64,000 nt of DNA from Procambarus clarkii (Eukaryota; Arthropoda; Malacostraca; Decapoda; Cambaridae): contig NC_091227.1 in the NCBI RefSeq assembly GCF_040958095.1, positions 19,411,210 to 19,475,209 of the forward strand. Reading direction: 5' to 3'. This document shows positions 11,801 to 22,902 of the stretch, one piece after another. Numbering within the stretch: position 1 is the first letter of the stretch; each line of letters begins with the position of its first letter. The notes beneath the pieces were generated by a model. That model saw nothing but the letters and a program-made list of their open reading frames with translations, did no database searches and was not told the DNA's origin. The position numbers and the translations under genes were made by a program.

Positions 11801-14800
11801 AACTTTCAGGAGCGAGAAGCAGCCGATGCCTGTTTAGCAGCAGAAGCAGACCCCAGTACAAAGAAAGACTTTATTCTCTGTGGTCGACCAATGCATATCA
11901 TGAGAGCCATAAGCAGGACGGAGCTGGAGAAGAGAAGAAATGAGAAAGGACAAGAGAAAGTGAAGAAAGATAAAAGAAATCTTTTCTTGGCTCGGGAAGG
12001 ATGTAAGAAATCTGTTCTTTTAGACTAATCTTCACCAATACAGTAGTGTCTTTTAAGTAACATCAGTGAAATAGTTGGGAAACTAATGGTTAATGCATTT
12101 AGATGATGTTCATTAAGTACTGATAAATCTAAATAAAATAGCATGTTGGAAAATGATCCATTGCAATGTTTAGATTATATATTGTACTGCACATAGAGAT
12201 ATTGTACCCCTGAATATGGAAATACTGCAGTTGGCTACCATAAAAATATTTCATTGGTTAGAAATGTGTACCATACTTTAAAATGTGTTAAAAATCCAGA
12301 CCGACTTTTGTGTTGGAACACTAGGTAGAAACGTTTTTTGTTTAATTCTGACTCCTTTAGTGACAAATCTTATTTTTAAAAATGCATTTTTTATATAGAC
12401 ATATATACGTAGTAATGTAATAATGCTGACAATATATATGTTTCTTTACTTACCTGGTTCTTTAAAGTACTTCAAGCAGATGAATAATAATCCACACATT
12501 AAACAAGAGAAAATGACAGTAAACTTCACTAAACCTTTGAGTTTATAATTTCAACTTTAGAGATAATCTTTTTCTAGTATGTGTGATTATTTTAGTAATG
12601 CATGAATAATGACTTTTATATATATAATAGTTCATTGTTGGCTCATAGGTGATAATTTTACATTTTCCAGTTGTTCGTCAGGGAACCAAAGCAGCAGAGG
12701 GTTTGTCAAAAGCTGACTTGGCTCTTCGCACAAGGAGAGAGCAGGTTAAACGCCGAATGTTGCAGAATTTTCAAATCTTTGTGTCTGAAACTCGTCTCTG
12801 TATCAATAATTTGCCTGAGAAAGTTGATGACAAGCGGTTGTATGCAATTTTCAACAAGCATTCACCAGAAGGAGCTAAAATTACAGAGGTTAGATATTAG
12901 ACACTAGCGATATTTATTATATATATTGCAGCTCTTTTTTTTTATTTCTTTTTGTATTCTACAAAAGCTTTCAAATTTTATAATGCCATGCATGACTTTG
13001 CATAGAAGTAGATGACAATATTTGAATATATTGTACAGTATATGATAATTGTGGCCAGTTCTCTGTTATTAATTTTATATTTTAATAAAAATACAGATTA
13101 TTTCAAGATTATCAGTGAATTTACATACTATATAGAGAGAAACCACAGCTAGTCTTGGGCAACTGATAGATCTAACAAAGCCCTTATAGGCAAAATGTCA
13201 TCTTTAATACAGAAATGTCTTCTTCCAACTTGGTTTTACTCTACATTATTATGAGTTATTTGTGCTCTCTTTAACTAACTTACATGAAATAAGAAATCAT
13301 TATGATTGCACGTATATCTTTTACAGGCACGAATAATGCGAGATTTCCAAAACATTGATGAGAATGGTAAACCCAAGAGCCGTGGATATGGCTTTGTCAC
13401 CTTCACTGAACATGAGCATGCTCTTGCTGCTCTTCGCAAAATCAACAATAACCCCGATATATTCACTAATGATCAAGTAAGTCAACTGTCTTTACTTCAT
13501 GCATGATTTTCTGGAATTTTCAAGTAATTAAGCACCATAAGTTTACACAAATTTCAGGGGAGGCCTCCTTAGTAGCTCCCCGATCTTATCTGTGGTACCA
13601 CCAAGCCTTAGCTGAATACATGAGGCTTTTGAGCCCCAGCTATTGCTTACCAGGAGCCAGGACCAGAAACTGCCTTACTCTGTGAGGCAGGGAATCAGAG
13701 ATCGAGCACAAACCTTAGGGAAATCTACCAGAAAGCATAGGTGCAAGAAAACAAGTGACTACTTTAGGAAAATGCAGCACCTAAAGGGAAAAAAATCAAA
13801 TGATAGATTGTTGGGTAAATACTCTTATCCTGATATGGCCAACAACCACCACCAAATGGCAGTCCAGGTTACCTTAAGTACCTACCTTAACCAACCTTGG
13901 GTTACCCAGGTCACCCGAGATTCCAGCCAGCCTGTCTGTACACTTCCAACTAGCGTAGCCTATCCAACAGTTATAACCTCTTCCAGGTCCTCATTGGTTT
14001 CTTGCTATCAGCTAAGCAGTAGTGTCTGTAGTGTTAAGAGTGGTTCTTAGCTTATTTCCTTTGAGCCATGAAAAGCCATTTAATATGGTCTGATTCACCT
14101 GAGGTTCAGATTAGGACAGCTGTGATACTACTTTTGAGATGTGCAATTATCTATGGAATACTATGGGGTATTCCACATTTACTGGTTATTAACAGCCATT
14201 CCATATTACCCTGCTCCTAAGCTCCTCTGTCTCATTTAATTGAACATGAGTTAAGCAAACCTAGAGCTCACAAGCTTAGAAAGTATTCTGCTTCAACTGC
14301 CTACGTTTTGGCACATGTCCACAGCAAATATTTGAGACCTGGGTTTTTAAGAGTTGTAATTGAACCCTCACTACACCAGGAGGTCTGGGGAGGCCCAGAC
14401 CTCCTGGGCCTCTTCTGCTGTCTTCACTCCAAGGCCCATCTCTTTTTATCTGTTGTTGCCTTGGATAAGTCATCTATTCATCTTTTTTAATATTATTGTA
14501 ATAGACTATGTTGAGAAGTGCGAAGAGTCCCTTCACACTTCTCCACATAGTCCTAAAGATACATTACATAGTCTCAAGATCCCTACAAAGGGATCTTGCT
14601 CATAAATAAAATATTAGTATAATGAGACACCCCTTTTTAATTGGCTTATTAATAATTTCTCATTCCCTTCCTTTAATTCCTGTTTTCCCAGTTTGCTATG
14701 GTGGGCTGAAATTAAAGGTGGGGATGGTCACCTCCCCATACCCAAATGTTATGTAGGACGGCCACCTGGTGGTGGCCAGTGTAGTGGTTAGTGAATGTTT

Positions 14801-16448
14801 AAGTTGTTCCAAATGATTCTTGGCAATTTTAGAGTTGCCATGGATCATTTAGAGGAAATTGGAGTGTTTTGAGGCATTTCTGAATGATAGTAAGTAGGTT
14901 CTCATAGTGGTGGCTTGCAATTATGTAGTTTGCTGAAGAGCACAGAATTGCCCAGAGCATAATGTATTAGTAATGTCCCAGGTGGGGGTTAGTTCCAAGG
15001 CTAAGGGAAACTAATTAGGAGCTGTTCAGAAGTGATCATTTTATTACACTCTGGGCTGATAATATCCCACCCCATGAAAGTGGGACAGGGAGTAATGATA
15101 AACTTTGTACAGTATGTATTTTAATATTTACCCTGATAACTTTAGCCATTAATTTATCATCTTGTAAAATTGTTCTTATACTTATAACAACAGAAATAAG
15201 TGCCACCATGTAAACATTTTAGTAATATATTCATAATCAATTTCCACTACCATTAATTTTTCTCTAAAATGTAGAGCTTTTCTAATTTAACAGAGGCCTA
15301 TTGTGGAATTTTCTTTGGAAAACCGATCAGTCCTTCAGGCTCGGCAAAAGCGTATGGAGAAGAGCAAAGAAAAAAATCCCTTATGGAAAAAAGATGGATA
15401 CAATGCAAGACAGAATGCCACTACGACAGGTACTCTATATGTCTTCTATCGTCATTTTTTGTAGTGTCATTATTGTTATTTTTTTACTAATTTAAATTGC
15501 TTACTTTGTCTTAGCTCTTCTAAGAGTTACAAGTCCGTTGTAACTGAGGTGGTAAAATTACTCAATGGTTAAGTGAAATACCTCAGGGAAGAAATTGAAA
15601 AATAAAAAACAGAACAGGAAAATAATTAGAATTAAAAATGAAGGGGCCCAGAGAAAAAATTTTGTTGTCCATGTTAAAAAGTTTATTCTCTCAAAGTGTT
15701 CCACTGTAATTTTCCTAGTTATCTTTTCCTAAATTTTTGATATATTATGGAATAGTAATGCTGTATTGTAAATAACATTTATTTCTGTGTTATGCATTTC
15801 AGATAGTACCAAAAAAGCATGTCAGATAAAGAAGAATCCTGAGAAAATTAGTGAAGACAACGAGATGGAAAGCCAATCAAGTTTTATGGGTTCCAAGTCT
15901 AATCCTTCCAACAAAAATCTCCCAGCTAATTATGGGCCCAAGGTAAAGCTGTAACGTTTTGCACAAATCTGGATTATACGTATGGTTTTTCACCGTTTTA
16001 TGTCACGTAAAGTACTGTATAGCTAATAAATACTGGGGAAATAATATGAACATACAAAGCATTATTAAATTTATTACTGAGTCATGTATTAAACCCATGT
16101 CACATTTAAAAAAAAAAACATGCTTCTTTTCAGATACGACATCATGAAAAGGGTAAAGGGAAAATTAGTAGAAATCAGTTTAGAAAAGAACGACGGGATC
16201 GAGTACTTGGTAAAAAAAGAAAGCGCCCAACGAGTGAAGACCAGGGAGATTCTTCATCTGTGAAACCATCTCAAGAAGAAACAGAGGGTCAAGGTAAAAA
16301 AAAGAGAAAAAGGAACAAAAAGAATACAAGTAAGAAAATGAAAATGGAAACGAAGGATGAAAGAGCTTTTAATTCAATGGTGCGTAAGTACAAAGATAAA
16401 ATGTCATCTGTGAATTCAACATCTGACAAAAGATGGTATGAAGACTGA
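5838..16448 (+). CDS. RBM28: RNA-binding protein 28 (RBM28 / Nop4), ten coding exons
   Basis: Nucleolar RNA-binding protein of the RBM28/Nop4 family, needed for pre-60S ribosome maturation and, in animals, linked to U6 snRNP. Coding exons: 5838-5964, 7611-7903, 9022-9190, 9989-10518, 11810-12002, 12671-12888, 13327-13476, 15294-15429, 15803-15942, 16134-16448. All have GT/AG borders and matching phases, giving 756 aa (human RBM28 is about 759). Four RRMs are visible: RRM1 about 8-85 (RNP2-like LIVTHL, RNP1-like GMAYIIYS); RRM2 about 130-205 (IIIRNL, GCAFVQF); RRM3 about 323-410 (LFIKNL, GTAFVQF); RRM4 about 480-575 (LCINNL, GYGFVTF). A long acidic stretch of Asp/Glu (about 215-310) separates RRM2 and RRM3, and a Lys/Arg-rich tail (about 655-756) fits nucleolar retention. 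The start is the first ATG of the open exon (MAKMQE). No exon looks damaged. Confidence 0.93.
6345..6495. repeat. Inverted copies of a dispersed repeat plus SINE junction (RBM28 intron 1)
   Basis: 'acaaacccaatgtaccctct' followed by 'tgtatataaataaa' is answered by 'ttatatatacaagag' and then 'cacgcatagagtttcaggca'. These are two opposite-facing ends of the family also seen at 7230-7345 and 51335-51475. Confidence 0.4.
6495..6620 (-). repeat. tRNA-derived SINE, family A, antisense (RBM28 intron 1)
   Basis: Minus-strand SINE: reading plus, 'agcaacaaggtacccattca' followed by 'ggtgaacag' is the reverse of the conserved 'tgttcacct..agcaacaaataggtacc' segment. 'ggatacgaacccaggct' is the reverse of the B box. 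It abuts the 60-bp minisatellite. Confidence 0.55.
6621..7011 (+). repeat. 60-bp minisatellite (two ~30-bp half units), ~6.5 copies
   Basis: The unit alternates 'ggttcctacgaacccaggcc' plus 'aaagcgctct' with 'ggttcctacaaacccaagcc' plus 'acagctctcg'. The period is exactly 60 bp. Because 60 is a multiple of three, long open frames appear on both strands (for example 6417-7040 minus, 6573-7034 plus). These are repeat artefacts inside RBM28 intron 1. The half unit resembles the B-box end of the adjoining SINE. Confidence 0.93.
7230..7345 (+). repeat. Dispersed repeat copy (RBM28 intron 1)
   Basis: 'tgatttatttatatacaaga', 'aggtacattgggttt' and later 'aacacgcatagcgtttcagg' match the copy at 51335-51475. 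Confidence 0.5.
13555..14900 (+). other. RBM28 intron 7: mixed old repeats, no gene
   Basis: The intron runs 13477-15293. A 135-codon frame at 13643-14050 has no recognisable domain, lies wholly inside the intron and shows no splice partners. A short palindrome surrounds 14379-14406 (ggaggtctgggg / aggcccagacctcc). The GC content and look of the text suggest decayed transposable elements, but I cannot name a family. Confidence 0.35.
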
Positions 16449-16859
16449 AATCTGAGACTGAATGGAATTAAGGTAAACCGTAAATATAGTGCTGACCTAT
16501 CATAGTGAGATTATTTGTATATCCTAATGGGTTTTTAAGAATTAGACTATACTGTACTGCATATGCATTCAGATATGCTAATACAGTAATTATATTAATG
16601 GAGTATAAATATTTATTGTAAAGGAAACTGAATGCAGTAATGTATTAAGAAAAGTTTTATGCTAATTATATTATTATCTTTACAAATACAGTACAAATGA
16701 AAATGGTAAAAGATACCATATATGAAAAAGCAGCATGTAAGTGCAATAAGGACTGGTGAAAAGCCAATTTAAATATTGAAGATAAGCAGAGGGGTAAATC
16801 TTGACTGTTGAAAGATAAATTAGTAGTACAGTATGTAGATAGAATACTCTTTGTTAAAA

Positions 16860-18250
16860 GAAGTTTGAGTGTGAATATGATCGTTTTGTTAGTGTGAAGA
16901 GTTCAAGAGAGAATATCAAGATGTACCCATGGAAGAGGTAAGTAAATTAGTGCAGGAGCAGTAAGGAGCATATGGGAAAGCAGTAAGCATTGACAAGGTA
17001 TATATTTGCAGGAATTATTAAATGCAGTGGAGAAAAAGGACCATATTAAGTGTGGAAAATTTGCCAGATTTGGGATGGATGACTGGAAAGAGTTACGATT
17101 ACACCATTGTATATACAGTAATTAAGATTAATCTAGTGAATGTAAGAATTATAGAAGCACTGGTTAACTAAATGTAGTGGGTAAAGTGTATGGCAGGATC
17201 AAAATTACAAGAGTACAGGAAATAACTGAAAATTGTCACTGTAAACAAGGTGGGTGCTGTGGTGGAGGCGGTGTGTATCAGATTTTGCATTTAAGCAGCT
17301 AGTAGAGAAAGCAGATGAGAGATTGTAGGGTGCACATGGCTTTTATGGGCTTGAAGAAAGCAAATAATAAAAGTTAATAAACAGTGACTGTAGAATGTTG
17401 AGAGTAGAATTTACTGTATAGTTTTGATCATCAGTGGGGATTAGATTTCATTTAAATGAAATAAGTTCTTTGGAAGTACAGCATGTATAGGAGCTAATGG
17501 TGTAAGAAGTGACTGAATTATTAATGTATGGTAGTATACTAGTGTTGGTAAATATACATGTACATACAGGACATTATTTTCATGTATACTGGGTAAGTAT
17601 AGTCAGTGTCATAAGGGACATCAATTTAAGAACATCAGAAAACATTACGAGACTCACAAACGAAATGACTGACAGGAATACAAGTACTGTACAGTACAGT
17701 ATAACAATTTTAATTTTGTGTATGACAGTTCTTGAAGCAGAAAATACTGGTGCTGCCTTTTGATAATGACCGTACTTACTTGAAGCAGAAAATTACACAT
17801 TTATGAAGATTAGTTGAAAGCTTTATTAATGTGTTTGAGTGAGAAGACTACGTCTACTTCAAATTTGTGCAACGGTATAGTGGTAATAGAGGGAAGAAAC
17901 TGTGCATGGTAAGTGAAACTAAAATGTATACAAGGATGTTAGACATGGCTGATCGCAAGCAAAGTTGAGAGGGAGTTACGAAGGTAAATGGCTGGAATAA
18001 CGAAAGCTTAGGAGAAACAAATAGGAAGAGGGTTGCAGGAAACGGTGATGGTGTCTCCCCTTATGTGAGATGCTGATGTGCAATGAGCATGAATAAAAAT
18101 AGAGGTACATGTGGTGGTAAAATAATAATATGGAGGGTCAAAGTCAGTCAGCTGCACAATTCAGGATAGAACGGTGAAGAGAGTGCATTTAAATGAATAA
18201 ATTTAGCAGTGGAAGGGTGGCCCAACAGATGAGCAGACATTGTGAGTGAG
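16860..18250 (+). mobile_element. Heavily decayed non-LTR reverse-transcriptase remnant
   Basis: Reading all plus frames by eye gives short islands in the order expected for an RT domain: a GKAVSIDKV-like block (about 16975), a 'gtgggtaaagtgtatggcag' block (about 17175), a block resembling the HMAFMGLKK region (about 17330), a DHHQWGLDF-like block (about 17428), and a terminal region resembling 'SSGRVAQQMSRHCE' (about 18205). Many stops and frame changes separate them. This is recognition by pattern only, and a protein-level search is needed. Confidence 0.35.
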
Positions 18251-18299
18251 GAAATGTCTAATACACACAGAGAAAAATACAATTTAAATATGTGTAAGC

Positions 18300-21200
18300 T
18301 ATAATTTCATTTAAGTCTGCAAAAGTAAGGGATAATTATATACATTTATATACTTACACATGCATACATATGTATGTATGTCATAGCTAATAGCCAGGAC
18401 TGCACTACTTGCCTTGTAAGGAAGGCCCATTTTGACTATTGGCCAATGTGGTTTGGCATATCATATATTTCTGTATATGATTAAATAAATTACAGTAGTT
18501 AACCCTTAATAATAATATATTGACAAGAATTTCTAATGTAGGTATAGTTTTGGCTGTTAGGCAATATTAAGAAATAATTGGCATACAGTATTTAGGTTAG
18601 GTCAGGCTTCTTGACTTTTGATTCAAATTGTTATAAAAGCCATATTATGTACAGTACATTATAATAATTAACTTCATAAGATAAAATTTTGGGAATATAA
18701 CATTTAAAAAACTCTGCTTGTTATGTACAACACACATACTGCATTATATATAAAGGGCATATATATTAATTTTTGTACAACTTGTTGTTTCAAAGTATTT
18801 AACTTTATGAAATGGTTAGTTTCATTAAATTAGTAAGTTTTACAGTGTTTATTGTAATTGTCACTTTAACAAGCAATTTTATCAACACCGTTGACTTCTA
18901 ATTCTGTACGTGTCTTTGTTACATATTTTCTTTCCCCAGTGTATTACTGTGGAAGATTGCTGGAGTGGTGTGATGGTTGTTTAGCCCCTAATGCTGTATA
19001 GTGCCAATGATACAAAGAATGAAGGTGTTACTTATTTATAATCTTTTACTATACACTATTATATTTTGTCTGGGCTGATATTGCCCCATCCCATATATGA
19101 AGTAATCATATTGGATGGATATGAAAAGTGAGAACATATGTTTATGCTATGCAGTAAAACTTTGGCCCTGGATGACCAAAGCGATGTTAGTAATTGTACC
19201 AGCCCTAGTGCGTGTTTCATTATAGTACTGTATTATTTTCTATAAATAATGCAAATGATTTTTTCTATAAATAATCCAAATAATGATTTTTTCTATAAAT
19301 AATGCAAATAATGATCATACACTGATATTAGTTTATGAGAGAAGCCACCAAGCTGAGAAAAAGGGAAGTTCAATATAAATAATGCTAAAGAGCAATGAGA
19401 AATCTGAGGAGATACTGTGTGAATTACTTTTTAGGCACACAATACTACGTTAGATATGAGAGCCTTTGGGCATCAGGAAGACAGCAGGTGTGGTACCAAT
19501 CCTTCGTAATATGACATGGTGACCAAGCACACACAAGAGGGTAAAAGAATGGGTCAACTGCACCTTCCAAAATTGCTGGAAATCTTTTGTATATTGTAAA
19601 ATTATACTACATATACTAAGAGGAGTGTTTAACCTGAAATATTTGAGGAGCTACCCAAGTAACATTTTACTTTAAGTGTGAGAAAAACAACAATACACAT
19701 TATATCTACAAATTCATTAGGCTTAAAAATTTCTTATTTTATATTCATCACAGATTTATTAATGTCACAATAACAATATAGCAACACACTTCTACTGTAT
19801 ATTATGTCAAACACAGTCCCCAGAGGGAACTTGGTTTTCAATTTGCATTACATCAGCAATGATGATCATTTTTTAATAAGTTTAAAGATATACATTACCA
19901 GTGGACTTTTCAATAAAAGTGATTGCTTGGCACTGTCATTTAATTTTTACCAAATAACTTTAAAATAATGGCACTTACAATGAGCACAACATATTTATAA
20001 AACTTATAAAAACGTTAACAAATTTCTCAATTTAATTAAGACATAACACTTGTTTCTATAAATTAATCTCATGAAGGATCAAAATATTAAATACAGTATG
20101 AGCGTAACACTTGTTTAACGTCGCTAGCAAAGTGACAAGATATAAAAAGTAGGTATTGTACAGTGCTGTAAAACCAAAACATGGGTTACTGTATAATTAT
20201 CTCCCTCAGTAAAGGTACTTATAGTAGCAGCAGCTTCTTAACATTGAAGGAAATGTTACTATGCTACATAAATCTGACAAGGCACAAAGTCATTAACATT
20301 GTATACATCGTGTGCTACTATCATAGCAGCGCTACAAGTGCTACAAGTCAAGCCTGGCCTCAGGCCGGGCTTGGGGAGTAGAACAACTCCCAAACCCCAT
20401 CAAGCAGGTATCTAGTACATGTGAAATTTATGTATAAACAAAATCATTAACAAAAATGTACAATGTTTAATCTGCAAAATTGTTGACAAACGTGATTCAT
20501 AAGCACAATTACAGTGTTGCTCAATCCAGGTCAACAACCGAATTTATGACTGAGAAAAATGGAAAAATACAACTAGCCACATTGAAATGAATGGGGAAAG
20601 AATTAGTTTTCATATATACAGTACTGTACAGAGCACTTATTTATTTCATTAATTACTATGATTCAAATAAGTGCACAAGAAGGTTATTATCAGGAGAAAG
20701 TACTAAGCCAGAAAATGCATAAAAAAAAAAAAAATAATTTTTTTTAACCAATGCATAATTAGGATAACTAAGGTTTGAATTGGTAATATTGCACCAACAA
20801 ATCATTATCTAATCTCGCCTATGAAAGTATTTTTCCAACAAATTAGAAGAGATTAGGTAAGGGTTTGTTTATAAAATTCCACCAAACATTGGTTAATCAA
20901 GTGTAAATTTCAAGGTTATACACAGTATATCTATCTCATTAATTTCATGCAAGCTTACATGGATCATAATGTGCTTTTTCAAGTAAAGATTTTAAGTGAA
21001 ATGCATGGTAGTAATTGAAGTTTATATACAAAACACATCAGTGACATCCTGATATGGACCATGGAATAATCAAGATCAATTCTGAAAATATAATAAAAAT
21101 TTTACAAAAAATAATTGGTCTAGTTTACCTTGAGAAATTGTGTTCAATATTGAAAACATTTATATAACGTACATGCATTACAAGGAGCATTGCCTAACAA

Positions 21201-21400
21201 TACACCACCTGCCGTTCACGGTAAAGCCTGGCCTCAGGCCGGACTTTACCATGGCCTCAATAATGATGATGCCTAAAGCTTGGCCTCAGGCATCAACAAT
21301 GATGAACTTCTCTCTATATTAGAGTTTCATATTCAAATTTCTACACATTAGATACTGGAGGAACACTATAACATTTTTGTTTCTCAAGTGTCCCATAAAA
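18300..21400. other. AT-rich intergenic DNA without recognised genes
   Basis: No frame here has domain signal or splice structure. Small landmarks are a 28-bp tandem repeat (19231-19312), a short repeat ending 'gcctggcctcaggccgggct' (20340-20365) and related 'gcctggcctcaggccgg' and 'ttggcctcagg' stretches at 21222-21290. The last pair suggests copies of one dispersed element. Confidence 0.5.
19231..19312 (+). repeat. ~28-bp tandem repeat, 3 copies
   Basis: 'ttttctataaataatgcaaa' plus 'taatga' recurs at about 19233, 19260 and 19288 with small changes. Confidence 0.7.
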
Positions 21401-21419
21401 AGTGTGCAGATTCCAGATG

Positions 21420-22010
21420 ATGCTTAAAACTGCAGGGAAATTTGGGCAAAATCTGATCCATCGCCATTTTCACTAATTGGTACATTTACTGTAAAAAAAA
21501 AAAAAAAAAAAGTGTCTTAATTTCAAACTCCAAGTATGTGCAATTAACCAAAATTTGGCTGAAAAATAATGCTCAAAAGTCAGACTTCCAATATTTCAAA
21601 AAGTCATAATTTCAAACTCCATATATGTGCAACGAGCCAGAATTTGGCTAAAAAATACATGCTAAAGAGTCAGATTCCCGATATTTTGAAAACTGCAGGT
21701 TAATTTGGGCAAAATCTGACAAATAGCCGTTTTTCACTAATTGGCATATTTTCGGTAGTTGTAAATTAAAACTCCAAATACATGCATGTGTAATCACCCT
21801 GAATTCAACTCAGAAGTCATACTTCTGATAGGCATTATATTTTGAAAACTGAAGGGGGATTTGGGCAACATCTGAGCAATCGTCGTTTTCACTAACTTAC
21901 ATATTTTCGGTATAAAAGTTGTAATTTAAACTCCAAATATGCGCAATCATCCTGAATTCTGCTAAAAAATAACGCTCAAGTCATATTTCCGATAGCCTTC
22001 ATTGTGGGGA
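21420..22010 (+). repeat. Satellite-like repeat array, unit ~150-180 bp
   Basis: About 3.5 diverged units are present. Landmarks recurring in order are 'gaaaactgcagg', 'atttgggcaaaatctga', 'ttttcactaattggcat', 'ttcaaactccaaatatgtgc', 'gaatttggctaaaaaat' and 'gctcaaaagtcag'. A further ~1.3 units sit at 27990-28220, beyond the LINE. Confidence 0.7.
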
Positions 22011-22902
22011 AAACTTACCAGCGGGATTTTAGTTATCATTATTTAGTTATTTATTAAATAAGTTTTATTTAATTTGATATTAAATTATTTCTTTAGAGAG
22101 TGGAGTGTATAGTTTCAATTTTATCCCACTAATTCTTTGTCACAAACTTGGGGGTTATTTCTATATGTTCTACGAAATCAAAACTAATTGATCGATCACA
22201 TTTGTTACTACTGGTTATTCTATGATTTGAAGAATGGTTAATAATACTGTATGAATATGGACAATCTTAGCTGTCTTTGTAGAACGCAGTCTGGTTAACA
22301 AGCAATAGAGACGTCTGGATCACATAAACTTGGTCTACTCGTGGACCATATGGTTATGGCATCGTCGTGTGCAGCGTGATAAGCCAGTTAAGTTGCTGCT
22401 AATGTCTCATGAAGTCATAATTTCACCTGCCGGAGTACTGTATTACATTATAACTTATGCAAAACAACTTCTATACGACAATAAGATGAGTTTAACCCTT
22501 ATCCTGCAAAAGGGTCCGGGAAGCTAAAAATATTTGAATTGTGTAAATATTACTTTAAAATGTTAAACAAATTTCTAACTTATTGGCTTCAGTGTCGGGA
22601 AAATTTCATCAAAATATTTTCAGTAATTGATTTTAGACGAATTTTTTAAAAAGAACATTTTGTTGATAAGGAGAAAAGCTCCAATGAACTGGAACTGATG
22701 GATAATGCAATAATAAAGAGATGCAGGCACCTGTCCGACGCACAAAGACGAAGAATAGTAGTAAGAAGTGGATAAAGGATATGCAGCTGGTGCCTTTATA
22801 GCATTGCTGAGTAATACATAATAACACAAATAATAATGAGTATGTTATTATGCTCTAATTTGTTGTAGATCATATAATACATTGCCCAATGTTTATATAA
22901 GA

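Noticed and set aside
22494-22520. A second TTAACCC tip (possible piggyBac-like end)
   Set aside because: No matching GGGTTAA end was found within a sensible distance.
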